Shown here: in pieces, positions 1-8,241 of the stretch
Position numbering within the stretch: position 1 is the first letter of the stretch
How the letters are laid out: each line of letters starts with the position of its first letter
Source: Gemmiger gallinarum
Lineage (GTDB): Bacteria; Bacillota; Clostridia; Oscillospirales; Ruminococcaceae
Assembly (NCBI RefSeq): GCF_014982805.1
Contig: NZ_JADCKC010000002.1
Location: forward strand, 124,001-188,000
Direction: 5' to 3'
Length of the DNA stretch: 64,000 nt
Notes under the pieces: generated by a model
What the model was told of the DNA's origin: nothing
Seen by the model: only the letters and a program-made list of their open reading frames with translations
Databases searched by the model: none
Position numbers and translations under genes: made by a program

Positions 1-1068
1 TCCCGCACGGCCGCCGCCCGCACAGGCGCAGGCACAGGCACAGGAAACGCAGGCACAGGCGCAGACGCATCCGCTGTGGTGGCTGGTGTCGGAACGTCCG
101 GCACCGCCGCCCCGGGTGGAACCTCCCCCTGCCTGGAAACCGGCAGGCGGGTCCACCGCATGATAGCCCGCCGGCGGCGGTGCGCCCCGCCGCATGCGGA
201 TGGTATGCAGGTTGTTGGAATACCAGATCCAGGCTGCGGCGTCGTCCACCCCCATGCCGCCGTGCCAGCGGGGGGTACGGGCGCTCAGCGCAAAGACGAT
301 AAGCAGCACGACCATCAGGGTGACCACTGTTGCCGCCACTCCTTCGGCGGAGTCGTCCTCCTGGTAAGTGTTTTCCACAGAAGCGGCGGCCATATCCTCG
401 GAGGTTTTCTCGTTCTCCTCGGTATATCCCTCCGCCGTCACGATAGGCACCGTCACATTGACGTTGACCCGCTCCCCGTGCCCCAGCGGGCCGAACTCCC
501 AGGTCAGATAGTCGCCGTCGGTGCCGGTGTTGTCGGCCAGAAAGCCGTCGTAATTGCGCCAGCGCACTGTCAGGCTCTGCACGCAGATCTCATCAAACCA
601 GCCCGGCGTAAAGGAAAAGCTGGCGGTGTTGTCGTCGTTCATGGTGAACAGATGGCTCTGGTGCACCTTGAAGGCAAATTCCACCCGGCTCTGACCGCCG
701 TTGGCCGCGGCCACGTCGGGGGCATAGTATTTGTCATGGAAGGTCACCTTGGCATAGCTGCCGTTCTCGGTGATCAGGGAGACATCCGCCACCGTATCCG
801 GGGTCAGAATCTCGATCTCATCGGCATAGCTGTTGGCCAGGCCGATGTTGACCCAGGACAGATAATCGCCGGAGCCGCCTCCCACCACCTGCCAGTCGAT
901 CTGATAGGTAATGTCCGCGCTGCCGTCCTGCCGGGGGTCTACCGTGATGACGTAGCTCTGGATCTCATCGTAGTCGCCGGAATCGGCCGACACCGCGGGC
1001 ACACACAGCACAGCCAGCATCAGCGCCGCCAGCAGGCAGGCCAGACGGTGCAGGGGTATGGTTTTCAT
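1..1068 (-). CDS. Secreted/membrane protein with cytoplasmic Cys-X-Cys repeat tail (partial, runs off left edge)
   Basis: Reading from the ATG at 1068 gives 356 codons open to the window edge, so the stop lies outside. A signal peptide (about residues 1-27, hydrophobic LACLLAALMLAVLC) is followed by a roughly 210-residue extracellular beta-rich domain that resembles DUF2207-type domains, one membrane helix (VVTLMVVLLIVFAL, around residue 250), then about 95 cytoplasmic residues. The tail is Gly/Pro/His-rich and ends in CVCACACVSCACACACA followed by GGGRAG: eight Cys in alternating positions. The topology puts this tail in the cytoplasm. It overlaps the upstream radical SAM gene by four bases (ATGA at 1065-1068), implying translational coupling. 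I infer that the tail is the substrate of that enzyme. Similar Cys-Ala repeats ending in GGGRAG(C) are familiar to me from other Clostridia, but I know no established function. The ORF is clear; the role is inference. Confidence 0.85.
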   Translation of the reverse strand, partial: MKTIPLHRLACLLAALMLAVLCVPAVSADSGDYDEIQSYVITVDPRQDGSADITYQIDWQVVGGGSGDYLSWVNIGLANSYADEIEILTPDTVADVSLITENGSYAKVTFHDKYYAPDVAAANGGQSRVEFAFKVHQSHLFTMNDDNTASFSFTPGWFDEICVQSLTVRWRNYDGFLADNTGTDGDYLTWEFGPLGHGERVNVNVTVPIVTAEGYTEENEKTSEDMAAASVENTYQEDDSAEGVAATVVTLMVVLLIVFALSARTPRWHGGMGVDDAAAWIWYSNNLHTIRMRRGAPPPAGYHAVDPPAGFQAGGGSTRGGGAGRSDTSHHSGCVCACACVSCACACACAGGGRAG

Positions 1069-2453
1069 GCTTCCTCCTTTTGCCGGCGGGGATCGCCCAG
1101 CTGGCAGATGTGTTCCATCCGTGCGCTGACCCGCCGGATCCGGCGGCAGGCAGGGGCATTCCAGATCTTGTTCCAGGGATCGTGCAGGATATTGCCCAGC
1201 CCCGGCCCTGAGAGCCAGCTCTGGCAGGGCAGAACGGTGCCGTCGGGGGCAACCGCCATATTGGACAGGCAGGCGCCGCAGCTGGGGATCAGGCCATATC
1301 CCAGGCCGCGCAGGGTTTCCTCCGGCAGCCAGCCCGGGCTGGTAAAGTCGATCTCCATCCCGCTTTGCACAGCGTATTCCATGGCTTCCCGCAGGGTATT
1401 GGTGAGCTGTTCGGTGCTCAGGCGGGTGGTGCGGCTCTGCTCGGTGGTGGCGCCGCCCGCGGGGATCAGGCCGCTGCAGGTGGCATAGCGGACGCCCAGC
1501 CCGTGGACGAATTCCAGCGTTTTGCAGTAATCTGCATTTTTGCTGCACAGCGGCGTGTTGATGCTCACATTGAGCCCCGCCTCCAGCGCATTGCGGATAC
1601 CGCTGACCGTGTCCTCAAACCCGGGAGCTCCCACAAGTTCATTGTGTACCGATGCGTCCCAGGAATACAGGGTAATCTGTACCGCGTCCAGGCTGGCCTC
1701 ACTGAGTTCCCGGCACATAGGGGTGGTGAGCAGCCGTCCGTTGGTGTTGAGGCGGGTCACAAACCACTGGGCCGCTTTCACCAGCTTGACCAGATCGTTG
1801 CGCATGGTGGGCTCACCGCCGGTAAAGGTAAGCTGCGGAATGCCGGCAGCCCGACATTTCTGGATGATTGCCAGCCACTGGTCGGTATCCAGCTCGGCAC
1901 TGGCGCCGTAAGGCTGGTTGGCCGCGTAGCAGTGCAGGCATTTCTGATTGCACTGCCAGGCGCCGTCCTTCTGCATGGAACTGATCATCAGGTCCATGCG
2001 ATGAGGTGCCACCATATAGGGGGCATACTCCCCCAGATTCATCTGGCGGATGGGCAGATCTGTCCCCTGTCCCGTGGCAATCTCCCGAAAGGCCTCCAGC
2101 ATCGCCTCCAGGTCGGCGCGAATCTGCTCCCTGGGGGTTTTGGTGTATACGGCAACCGTCTCCTCAACGGCACGGTCTGTCACCTGTGCCCACTGGCCAG
2201 TCTGAAGTTCCTGCCCCTCGTAAGGCTGCAGGGCGTCCATGAGGTTGGCAAGCAGAATGGCCCAGGAAACGTTGAGGGGCAGAATATCCCGCCCGTTGAG
2301 AATGGCGATGAAGGGCACGTCGCGGCCTCTGGTCCGGCAGGGCACCAGATGAATGCGCACCACACCCGGACCGTCCGGGTCAAGGGTCACATGGCGCACC
2401 GACGAAAGCCGCTGACGGATATAGCGGTTTTCCGCAAGGGAAAGAAACGGCAT
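1065..2453 (-). CDS. Radical SAM enzyme with N-terminal RRE-like and C-terminal SPASM/twitch-like domains
   Basis: 462 aa. The start at 2453 (MPFLSLAENR) has GGAG about 11 nt upstream; an in-frame extension upstream would run into the promoter. Residues about 40-125 look like a PqqD-type peptide-recognition (RRE) domain: a beta segment (FIAILNG), LPLNVSWAILLANLMDAL, then a helix with PREQIRADLEAMLEAF. The radical SAM core follows, with CNQKCLHC giving the CxxxCxxC cluster ligands C168, C172 and C175, and GGEP at 212-215. The C-terminal part has auxiliary-cluster cysteines (C392, C395, DGTVLPC ending at C410, then C436 and C450), a shortened SPASM or twitch pattern. Such enzymes modify ribosomal peptides. 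The obvious target is the Cys-X-Cys tail of the overlapping downstream gene. The product (thioether or other crosslink) cannot be read from sequence. Confidence 0.9.
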   Translation of the reverse strand: MPFLSLAENRYIRQRLSSVRHVTLDPDGPGVVRIHLVPCRTRGRDVPFIAILNGRDILPLNVSWAILLANLMDALQPYEGQELQTGQWAQVTDRAVEETVAVYTKTPREQIRADLEAMLEAFREIATGQGTDLPIRQMNLGEYAPYMVAPHRMDLMISSMQKDGAWQCNQKCLHCYAANQPYGASAELDTDQWLAIIQKCRAAGIPQLTFTGGEPTMRNDLVKLVKAAQWFVTRLNTNGRLLTTPMCRELSEASLDAVQITLYSWDASVHNELVGAPGFEDTVSGIRNALEAGLNVSINTPLCSKNADYCKTLEFVHGLGVRYATCSGLIPAGGATTEQSRTTRLSTEQLTNTLREAMEYAVQSGMEIDFTSPGWLPEETLRGLGYGLIPSCGACLSNMAVAPDGTVLPCQSWLSGPGLGNILHDPWNKIWNAPACRRIRRVSARMEHICQLGDPRRQKEEA

Positions 2454-2549
2454 AGGATCGGACACTCCGTTCAGACAAATTACCACCGCATGCCATATGC
2501 CCGTGACAGCGCGCATACCGGCCGGCAGCATGTGAATAAGATTTGTACT

Positions 2550-2578
2550 ATTATACCATGGATCGGCTTTCTGTACAA
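2550..2578 (-). promoter_or_regulatory. Sigma-A-type promoter of the radical SAM gene
   Basis: On the minus strand, TTGTAC (2578-2573) and a perfect TATAAT (2555-2550) are separated by 17 nt. They lie about 100 nt upstream of the ATG at 2453, giving the radical SAM and Cys-tail pair its own transcript. Confidence 0.8.
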
Positions 2579-2618
2579 TGTAAAACCGTCGGATCCCGTG
2601 TAAAACTGCCGAATATGA

Positions 2619-2650
2619 CAAAAGGCGCCGGAGCTTTCGCTCCGGCGCCT
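2619..2650 (-). terminator. Intrinsic terminator of the surface protein gene
   Basis: A perfect 12-bp stem (2623-2634 with 2639-2650) with a GAAA loop is followed on the minus strand by TTTT. It lies 53 nt after the stop codon at 2703 and separates this gene from the radical SAM operon. Confidence 0.85.
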
Positions 2651-2702
2651 GGGCCGTGATTGGGTTTTCAGAACAGGGCAGGCTCAGCACCTGCGGCAGG
2701 CA

Positions 2703-5471
2703 TTACTGCTTGCGGCGACGGCGCATAACCACCAGAACCACAACAGCAGCCGCTGCGATACCGGCAACGCTGATCAGCGTCACCAGAGGCATATCGTCGC
2801 TGGTCTGAGGGATCACCGAAGATGCAGCGGGAGTCGGCGTGGGCTGACCCCAGGTGCCGTTTGCCTTGGCATCCGCAATGTCGGGATGCTCATCCGGTGC
2901 GGGCGTACCGGTAACGGTAACGGTGTTGGTATCAGGAGTAGTCGTGGGAGTCGGCGACGTGACAGTATAGGTCACAGTGGGAACAGGGAAGGTCTCGCTG
3001 CCCTCACCGCCGGTGGTGGAGGTGTAGGTCAGGGTAGCCTCCTCGTTGGTGGGCACGGTGTGGTCGCCGGGGGTGGTCGCCTTGTTGACCAGCTTAACGG
3101 TGTAGGTCAGTTGGACAGCAGCGCCATCCTCAACGGGAACATTGATTGCCCAAGTGAACTGCTCATTTTCACCGGTGGTGTAGGTCACCACATAGGGATA
3201 CACGCCATCGACAGCTTCACCGAAATTGATGGTGTTGCCATTTACAACACCTTTCATCTCAATACCACCAACCGTCAACACAAAGCTGTCCAAGCTGGCA
3301 ACATCAAAGTTGCTACCAATCACATCGGTGACGGTACCGCTCTCGATATCGTACAGTACAGTGCTCTTAACGGCATCGAACATACCGTCATAGCCGGCAG
3401 CATCTTCGGGCAACGTATAGGAGGCATCGCCCAGGTCGCCCAAGTTGGAGATAGCATTGTAAGCCCAGAGATACTTCCCATCTTTTGCATAGCGGGGATC
3501 AGCGTAGGCATAGGCATTGTACTTTTTAGCAATCTTGATCCACTCGCGGGCAACCATATAGATGGCTGCATCCGGTGCGCTGGCAGTCTCATTTTCCAGT
3601 TCGGCGGGGACATAGCTGTTTTCCGCCTTAAACTTTTCGATTACCGACCAGTCAGTATCCTCACCCTGATTAGATATTACTCCGTAATCTTTGGCTTTGT
3701 ACTGACCTTCCTCATAAGTCACCTGGTACTGGCCCATGTCATCAGCGATACTGGCACTATTCTCATTGTACCATTTGAGCATATTCTGGAACTCGCCATA
3801 ATAGCTCGTGCCGCTATGGTGCCAGTCAATGGTCTCGTGGCTGGCGTAGAGGTTTTCTTCGCCGTTGGAGGTACTTTCGCTGTAAATCGAGAAAACATTA
3901 TTGCCGTTGCCACTGCCCCACAGGTAGCCAACGCCGTCGGTCACCAGGACAAGGTGCTTGTTGGCATCCTCCACCGTGGTATCGGCGTCCAGCATGGCTT
4001 CACCCGCAACCAGACCAGCGTAAATGTTGGTGCCGCTGCTGGCCACATTCTGGAAAATCATGGCTTCATTAATGGCAGCATAATTTTCATCATTGAGAGC
4101 GGTCAGTTCCAGCTGTTCCAGAACGCCTTTTTCAAAATTGACCACGCCGACATTGATGATGTTGCCCTCGCCAGCCTGTTTCTGCAGCTCGGTCAACATA
4201 TCCATGGCTTCCTGGCGGATCTCACTGCTGGCGGACTTATCCAGGACAAAGACCACATCGGAAGCGGTGGTTTCCTCGCCGCCGCCAACAGTCAGGGTAA
4301 CATTGCTCTTGTCATCAACCAGGCCGGTGGCAGTCTTGTCCACCGTAACACCGTCCTCTTCATCGGGATTGGGCGTAACCGGGTCGGTCTCCGGCGGAAC
4401 CGGATCAGGCTCCGGTTCAGGTTCCGGCTCCGGATCCGGATCCGGATTCACGGTTCCTTCCACCCAGTTTGCAAACAGACTAATGTTGCTTGTCATCTGG
4501 ATTGTGTCGCCGGGGTTCCAGAACTGCTCTCCCATCATATCTTTCCAGTTCACAAAGGTGTAACCTTCACGGGTCATTGTGTTTTCCGCAACGGTTGCAA
4601 TCTGGTTATACTGGTAGGTAACATCATCCGGTGCTTCGCCAACAATATCGCCGGCACTAGAGCCACTGCGATAATCCAAGGTATACAATTTCGGATTCAG
4701 CGTAACAACTCTATTTTCTTCGCTGGAAGTAGAACTGCCCGCTTTGTTGACCAGATTTACTGCACCTTCTGCAGTAACTTCGTAATAAATAGATTCATCT
4801 TTCAGCGCGGCGTCCTTGTCCCAAACATTTTCGTCACCGGCGAAAGACAGGCAGTAAAAGCCCTCAGGCAACGATTCAACACTTTCATTTGTTGTCACTT
4901 CGACCGGGGTGTTTGCAGCGTTGACAGTGGCCGTATATTCAACCGTCCCAAAGCTTTCATCCGCCAGATTACCAGGCTTATCGCCACGATAAGTCAGCTC
5001 AAAAGGAATTTCAACAGAAGTTGCCTGCGTGCCATCCTCATTGTACGGCATGGCAGTGACCTCTGCCTGGAAGGTCATATTCTCGAGGGTAGGAGAAGCA
5101 TTTACAGTAATGCTAAAAACTTCAATCCCCCGTTGCCACCAATTTTCTGTCCCATAGCTGTGGGTAACTGTGCACGTTCCCCCTTTGACCGCCTCAATCG
5201 TTACATCTTCAGTGTCGTTTGCTCCTACAAATTCAATACAGTCCTTATTGGAGCCGCCCACAGTCCAGCTATGAGTGTTTGTAGTAGGTTCGCCGTCCAA
5301 TTCGATTGTTTGCCCCACAGACAGCGTAAAATCCATCTGCTTTTCATCTGACATCACTTGGATGCTGCTGTCGGCAATCGGCTCGTCTGCAAACGCCGCA
5401 GCCGGCAGCATGGCCGCGCACATTGCCAGCGCACATACGGCGCTGACAACGCGCTTTGCTTTGTTCTTCAT
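2703..5471 (-). CDS. Cell-surface von Willebrand factor A protein with InlB-type repeat and C-terminal wall/membrane anchor
   Basis: 922 aa from the ATG at 5471, preceded by TAAGGAGG. A signal peptide ends about residue 28 (AAAFA|DE). An Ig-like N-terminal part is followed by a Listeria-Bacteroides (InlB B) repeat at about 260-335 (REGYTFVNW ... LFANW) and an acidic Pro/Glu/Asp linker. A vWA domain (about 405-650) has an intact MIDAS DKSAS near residue 410. An isopeptide-type beta domain and a Thr/Pro stalk follow. The C-terminus is IPQTSDDMP at 887, a hydrophobic helix and RRRRKQ, which has sortase-signal architecture but an S where LPXTG has G. It probably mediates adhesion at the cell wall. 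No sortase is in the window. It stands alone between its own promoter and terminator. Confidence 0.85.
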   Translation of the reverse strand: MKNKAKRVVSAVCALAMCAAMLPAAAFADEPIADSSIQVMSDEKQMDFTLSVGQTIELDGEPTTNTHSWTVGGSNKDCIEFVGANDTEDVTIEAVKGGTCTVTHSYGTENWWQRGIEVFSITVNASPTLENMTFQAEVTAMPYNEDGTQATSVEIPFELTYRGDKPGNLADESFGTVEYTATVNAANTPVEVTTNESVESLPEGFYCLSFAGDENVWDKDAALKDESIYYEVTAEGAVNLVNKAGSSTSSEENRVVTLNPKLYTLDYRSGSSAGDIVGEAPDDVTYQYNQIATVAENTMTREGYTFVNWKDMMGEQFWNPGDTIQMTSNISLFANWVEGTVNPDPDPEPEPEPEPDPVPPETDPVTPNPDEEDGVTVDKTATGLVDDKSNVTLTVGGGEETTASDVVFVLDKSASSEIRQEAMDMLTELQKQAGEGNIINVGVVNFEKGVLEQLELTALNDENYAAINEAMIFQNVASSGTNIYAGLVAGEAMLDADTTVEDANKHLVLVTDGVGYLWGSGNGNNVFSIYSESTSNGEENLYASHETIDWHHSGTSYYGEFQNMLKWYNENSASIADDMGQYQVTYEEGQYKAKDYGVISNQGEDTDWSVIEKFKAENSYVPAELENETASAPDAAIYMVAREWIKIAKKYNAYAYADPRYAKDGKYLWAYNAISNLGDLGDASYTLPEDAAGYDGMFDAVKSTVLYDIESGTVTDVIGSNFDVASLDSFVLTVGGIEMKGVVNGNTINFGEAVDGVYPYVVTYTTGENEQFTWAINVPVEDGAAVQLTYTVKLVNKATTPGDHTVPTNEEATLTYTSTTGGEGSETFPVPTVTYTVTSPTPTTTPDTNTVTVTGTPAPDEHPDIADAKANGTWGQPTPTPAASSVIPQTSDDMPLVTLISVAGIAAAAVVVLVVMRRRRKQ

Positions 5472-5530
5472 GCGTTTTTCCTCCTTAAAATTTGGGCTAT
5501 TTATCCGGCAGGCAAGTACCCACCGCTCAA

Positions 5531-5710
5531 CCATCCTGCCCCCGCCCGGCCATCCACCGAACAAAAGCGCACCGGAGCAGCTGCCCCGGCAGGATGCTGA
5601 TTCAAAAAAGGATGAAAAACAGCGGCGAACGTCCTTAGGACCTTCATCCCGGCGGCCCGCTGTAAAGGTGCCGGAAACCACTCAAGTTGCATTTGTGCAA
5701 CTCCCGACAC
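5531..5710 (-). ncRNA. Long structured 5' leader of the surface protein gene (possible attenuator or riboswitch)
   Basis: The interval 5472-6071 has no gene. The minus-strand transcript from about 5742 carries a roughly 270-nt leader. Helices visible in order: GTGTCGG (5710-5704) with CCGGCAC (5674-5668), enclosing a GTTGCA/TGCAAC hairpin (5701-5686); then CAGCGG (5662-5657) with CCGCTG (5625-5620), enclosing GTCC/GGAC and followed by TTTTT (5619-5615), which looks like an intrinsic terminator; then a 9-bp stem CATCCTGCC/GGCAGGATG (5596-5588 with 5540-5532). It does not match any riboswitch consensus I know. The remaining stretch holds only the trpS terminator and AT-rich sequence. Confidence 0.5.
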
Positions 5711-5749
5711 AATAGTAGGATTAGTAAATTATTCCAGATGCATGTAGTA

Positions 5750-5778
5750 ATGGTATCACAACACTTCCCAAAAATCAA
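5750..5778 (-). promoter_or_regulatory. Promoter of the surface protein gene
   Basis: On the minus strand, TTGATT (5778-5773) and TACCAT (5755-5750) are spaced by 17 nt in an AT-rich stretch. This places transcription start near 5742, about 270 nt before the start codon at 5471. Confidence 0.6.
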
Positions 5779-5961
5779 GGCGGATTTTCCATAATTTAAC
5801 AAAGTGCGCCGTAAAAAGCGACGAAGAATCGATGTCATTTTTGTTAAAACTGACTTTTCCTGACAGCAGAGTTTTGCCTTTCTTTTGACATCTGTTCAAG
5901 GATATTCGTTTTTTATTCCATTTTCTGGTTTTTTTAAACATCCGTTTAAACAGCAGCGCAC

Positions 5962-6007
5962 AAAAAAGCGGCGCCTGCACCCCAAAATGCCGGGATACAG
6001 GCGCCGC
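5962..6007 (-). terminator. Intrinsic terminator of trpS
   Basis: A perfect 10-bp stem (GCGGCGCCTG at 5968-5977 with its complement at 5998-6007) is followed on the minus strand by six T (5967-5962). It lies 65 nt past the trpS stop. Confidence 0.85.
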
Positions 6008-6071
6008 AAAAGGCGCAGATTTTCTATTTTTCACAAATTTGACCCAAGACAGATATTTTTTCCGTCAGGGA

Positions 6072-7106
6072 TCAGCGGTCCAGCTGCAGCAGACCCACCT
6101 TGCGGTAAACCTTTGCCACCATACGGTCGGCAATGCGGCTTGCCCGGGCGGCGCCGTCCTTGAGCACACCGTCCACATAAGCCTTGTCGGCCAGGATGCG
6201 GCCGTATTCCGCCTGGACGGGAGCCAAAGCGTCGGCAGTGGTCTCGGCAACCGCCATCTTGAAGTCGCCGTAGCCCTTGCCCGCAAACTCGGCCTCGATC
6301 TCCTCCATGGTCTTGCCGGTGAAGGCGGAGTAGATGGTCATGAGGTTGGATACACCCGGCTTGTTGGCGGCATCGAAGCGCACCACGCCGTCCGAATCCG
6401 TCACCGCGCGCTTGAACTTGCGCACGATGGTATCCCGGTCGTCGGTCATGAGCACAAAGCTGTTGACGTTGGGGTCGGATTTGCTCATCTTCTTGGTGGG
6501 TTCGGCCAGAGACATGATCTTGGCGCCCGCCGCCGGGACGTAGCCCTCCGGCAGAGTAAAGGTATTGCCGTACACGCCGTTGAAGCGCTGGGCAATATCG
6601 CGGGCAATTTCCAAATGCTGGGTCTGGTCCTGGCCCACCGGCACCAGGTCGGCGTTGTAGATCAGGATATCCGCCGCCATAAGCACCGGGTAGGTGAACA
6701 GACCGCCGTTGACGTTGTCAGGATGCTTGGCGCTCTTGTCCTTGAACTGGGTCATGCGGGACAGCTCTCCAAACTGGGTGTTGCAGGCCAGAATCCAGCT
6801 CAGCTGGGTGTGGGCCGGGACATGACTCTGCACGAACAGAACGCTGTTCACCGGGTCAATGCCCGCCGCCAGCAGCAGGGAGGCCAGTTCCCGGGTACGG
6901 CGGCGCAGAGCGGCAGGCTCCTCGCGCACCGTCAGGGAATGCAGGTCGGCCACCATATACAGGCAGTCATAGTCCTTCTGCAGCAATGCCCAGTTGCGCA
7001 CCGCGCCCATATAATTGCCCAAAGTGGGCGTGCCGGTGGGCTGAATGCCCGAAAGAATCCGCTTACGTTTGGGCTGAGCCTGAGAATTTTGAATGTTTTC
7101 TGCCAT
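6072..7106 (-). CDS. trpS: Tryptophanyl-tRNA synthetase
   Basis: 344 aa, the usual length for bacterial TrpRS. The start at 7106 (MAENIQNSQAQ) has AAAGGAG upstream; a longer in-frame reading runs back through the T-box and is not coding. Class I signatures are present: the ILSGIQPTGTPTLGNYMG segment carries the HIGH-like TLGN motif, and KKMSKSDPN is the KMSKS loop. The enzyme charges tRNA-Trp in the cytoplasm. It is a single-gene transcript between the upstream T-box and the hairpin at 5962-6007, so expression should rise when uncharged tRNA-Trp accumulates. Confidence 0.97.
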   Translation of the reverse strand: MAENIQNSQAQPKRKRILSGIQPTGTPTLGNYMGAVRNWALLQKDYDCLYMVADLHSLTVREEPAALRRRTRELASLLLAAGIDPVNSVLFVQSHVPAHTQLSWILACNTQFGELSRMTQFKDKSAKHPDNVNGGLFTYPVLMAADILIYNADLVPVGQDQTQHLEIARDIAQRFNGVYGNTFTLPEGYVPAAGAKIMSLAEPTKKMSKSDPNVNSFVLMTDDRDTIVRKFKRAVTDSDGVVRFDAANKPGVSNLMTIYSAFTGKTMEEIEAEFAGKGYGDFKMAVAETTADALAPVQAEYGRILADKAYVDGVLKDGAARASRIADRMVAKVYRKVGLLQLDR

Positions 7107-7139
7107 GATCTTACGCTCCTTTGCCTGTGGGCGGGGTAC

Positions 7140-7400
7140 AAAAAAACTGCCCCCGTACAGAAATTTGTACAAGGACAGGTCAATCTCCTGCGGTACCACC
7201 TTGTTTGCCGCGTGAACGCGGCCACTCAGTGAAGCGGCAATCACCGCTTCCGCCCGGTAACGGGGGCTGCCGTCGACGGATAGTAAGCCTTCCGGCCGTT
7301 CCCCGCCGCCCTCTGCGATCCATTTGTCTGTCCTGTTTCCCGCCCGGTTCCCAGCCATCCGGGCTCTCTGTGGGGGCATGGCGCAGTTTTACTTTCGCAT
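7140..7400 (-). ncRNA. T-box leader (tryptophan) of trpS
   Basis: The minus strand carries the T-box core AAGGTGGTACCGCAGG (around 7202-7187), whose TGG pairs with the tRNA acceptor end. A terminator hairpin follows (GTACAAGGACAG complement at 7178-7167 with 7158-7147, 12 bp with G-U pairs) and seven T (7146-7140). Upstream, AGAGAG and GGATGGCTGGGAACC resemble Stem I elements. AAATGGATCGC places a TGG (Trp) triplet at 7322-7320 in the position expected for the specifier. Amino-acid specificity therefore agrees with the gene. The stretch 7107-7580 holds only this leader and promoters. Confidence 0.9.
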
Positions 7401-7445
7401 CTGCGGTTTCTCAACGAGGCGCATCCGCTGCGCCTTTATACAGGT

Positions 7446-7474
7446 ATTCAAGCACACGAAACGGCATTTGTCAA
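7446..7474 (-). promoter_or_regulatory. Promoter of trpS
   Basis: On the minus strand, a perfect TTGACA (7474-7469) is followed after 17 nt by TTGAAT (7451-7446). A nearby TATAAA just downstream is an alternative -10. Either places the start a few tens of nucleotides upstream of Stem I of the T-box. Confidence 0.6.
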
Positions 7475-7580
7475 GAGTCCTCTGCCTTCTCTTGAGCCCG
7501 TACTCTTGCGGCGGTACCCGCGGTATGGTACCATATATTAAAATGTATTGTACGGCAGAATCGGAAAGGAAGCGATCTTC

Positions 7581-8201
7581 ATGGACGTATTTGATACCTC
7601 TCGCCTGGTCTGGACCCGGGAACCTGCCGGGTACAGTATCCGTCCCGACTGCATCGAGATCGTCACGGCCCCGCACACCGACCTGTGGCAGCGCACCTAC
7701 TACCATTTCCGCAACGACACCGCTCCGGTACTGCAAATGACCACTCAGGAGCCTTATTTTTCCTTCCTGGTCAAAACCGAGTTTGCTTCTGGTCACCGGT
7801 TTGATCAGTGCGGCGTGGTCCTGTATCTGGACAGTGAAAACTGGCTGAAAGGCTCCATTGAATATGAGAACGAGACTTTCCAGCATCTTGGCAGCGTAGT
7901 GACCAATCACGGCTATTCGGACTGGGCCACCACCGAGATTCCTGCCCACATCAAATCCATGTGGTACCGGCTCAGCCGCAGAGGCAGCGATTTCCGCATC
8001 GACTGTTCCCAGGACGGTCAGGACTGGCATCAGATGCGCATCTGTCATCTGTGGGAAGGCAACGGTCCGGTGTCCTTCGGCATCTATGCCGCCAGCCCGG
8101 AGGATTCCAGTTTCCGGGCAGTATTCAGCCACATGGAACTGATCGAGTGCCAGTGGCAGGCCCATGACGGCCAGCAGCCCGATAAAGACTGCGGCGGCTG
8201 A
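7581..8201 (+). CDS. DUF1349 family protein (concanavalin A-like fold)
   Basis: 206 aa from the ATG at 7581, with GGAAAGGAAG 8 nt upstream; an earlier in-frame ATG (7548) has no ribosome binding site. The sequence pattern (FRNDTAPVLQM, FDQCGVVLYLDSENWLKGSIEYE, SMWYRLSRRGSDFRID, PVSFGIYAASPEDSSFRAVFSHMEL) matches the DUF1349 / YihL-like beta-sandwich family, sometimes called regulation of enolase protein 1. There is no signal peptide, so it is probably cytoplasmic. The enzymatic or binding role is unknown. It stands between divergent trpS and codirectional gltX, which has its own promoter. Confidence 0.85.
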   Translation: MDVFDTSRLVWTREPAGYSIRPDCIEIVTAPHTDLWQRTYYHFRNDTAPVLQMTTQEPYFSFLVKTEFASGHRFDQCGVVLYLDSENWLKGSIEYENETFQHLGSVVTNHGYSDWATTEIPAHIKSMWYRLSRRGSDFRIDCSQDGQDWHQMRICHLWEGNGPVSFGIYAASPEDSSFRAVFSHMELIECQWQAHDGQQPDKDCGG

Positions 8202-8212
8202 GCTTCAAGCGG

Positions 8213-8241
8213 TTGACAAACCTTCCATCGACAGGTAGACT
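8213..8241 (+). promoter_or_regulatory. Promoter of gltX
   Basis: TTGACA (8213-8218), 17 nt, TAGACT (8236-8241), about 100 nt before the gltX start. No T-box motif is visible in the short leader. Confidence 0.65.

Noticed and set aside
4380-4450. Short tandem repeat in the surface protein gene
   Set aside because: It encodes the Pro/Glu/Asp linker and is an ordinary coding repeat, not a CRISPR or mobile element.
2886-5351. 821-codon plus-strand reading frame antisense to the surface protein gene
   Set aside because: No ribosome binding site and no recognisable domain; hydrophobic Ile/Gly/His-rich composition is a complement effect of the repeated acidic and Thr-rich codons of the real minus-strand gene.
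7107-7379. N-terminal extension of trpS (91 extra residues)
   Set aside because: It translates the T-box and its terminator; the ATG at 7106 has the ribosome binding site and gives the usual TrpRS length.
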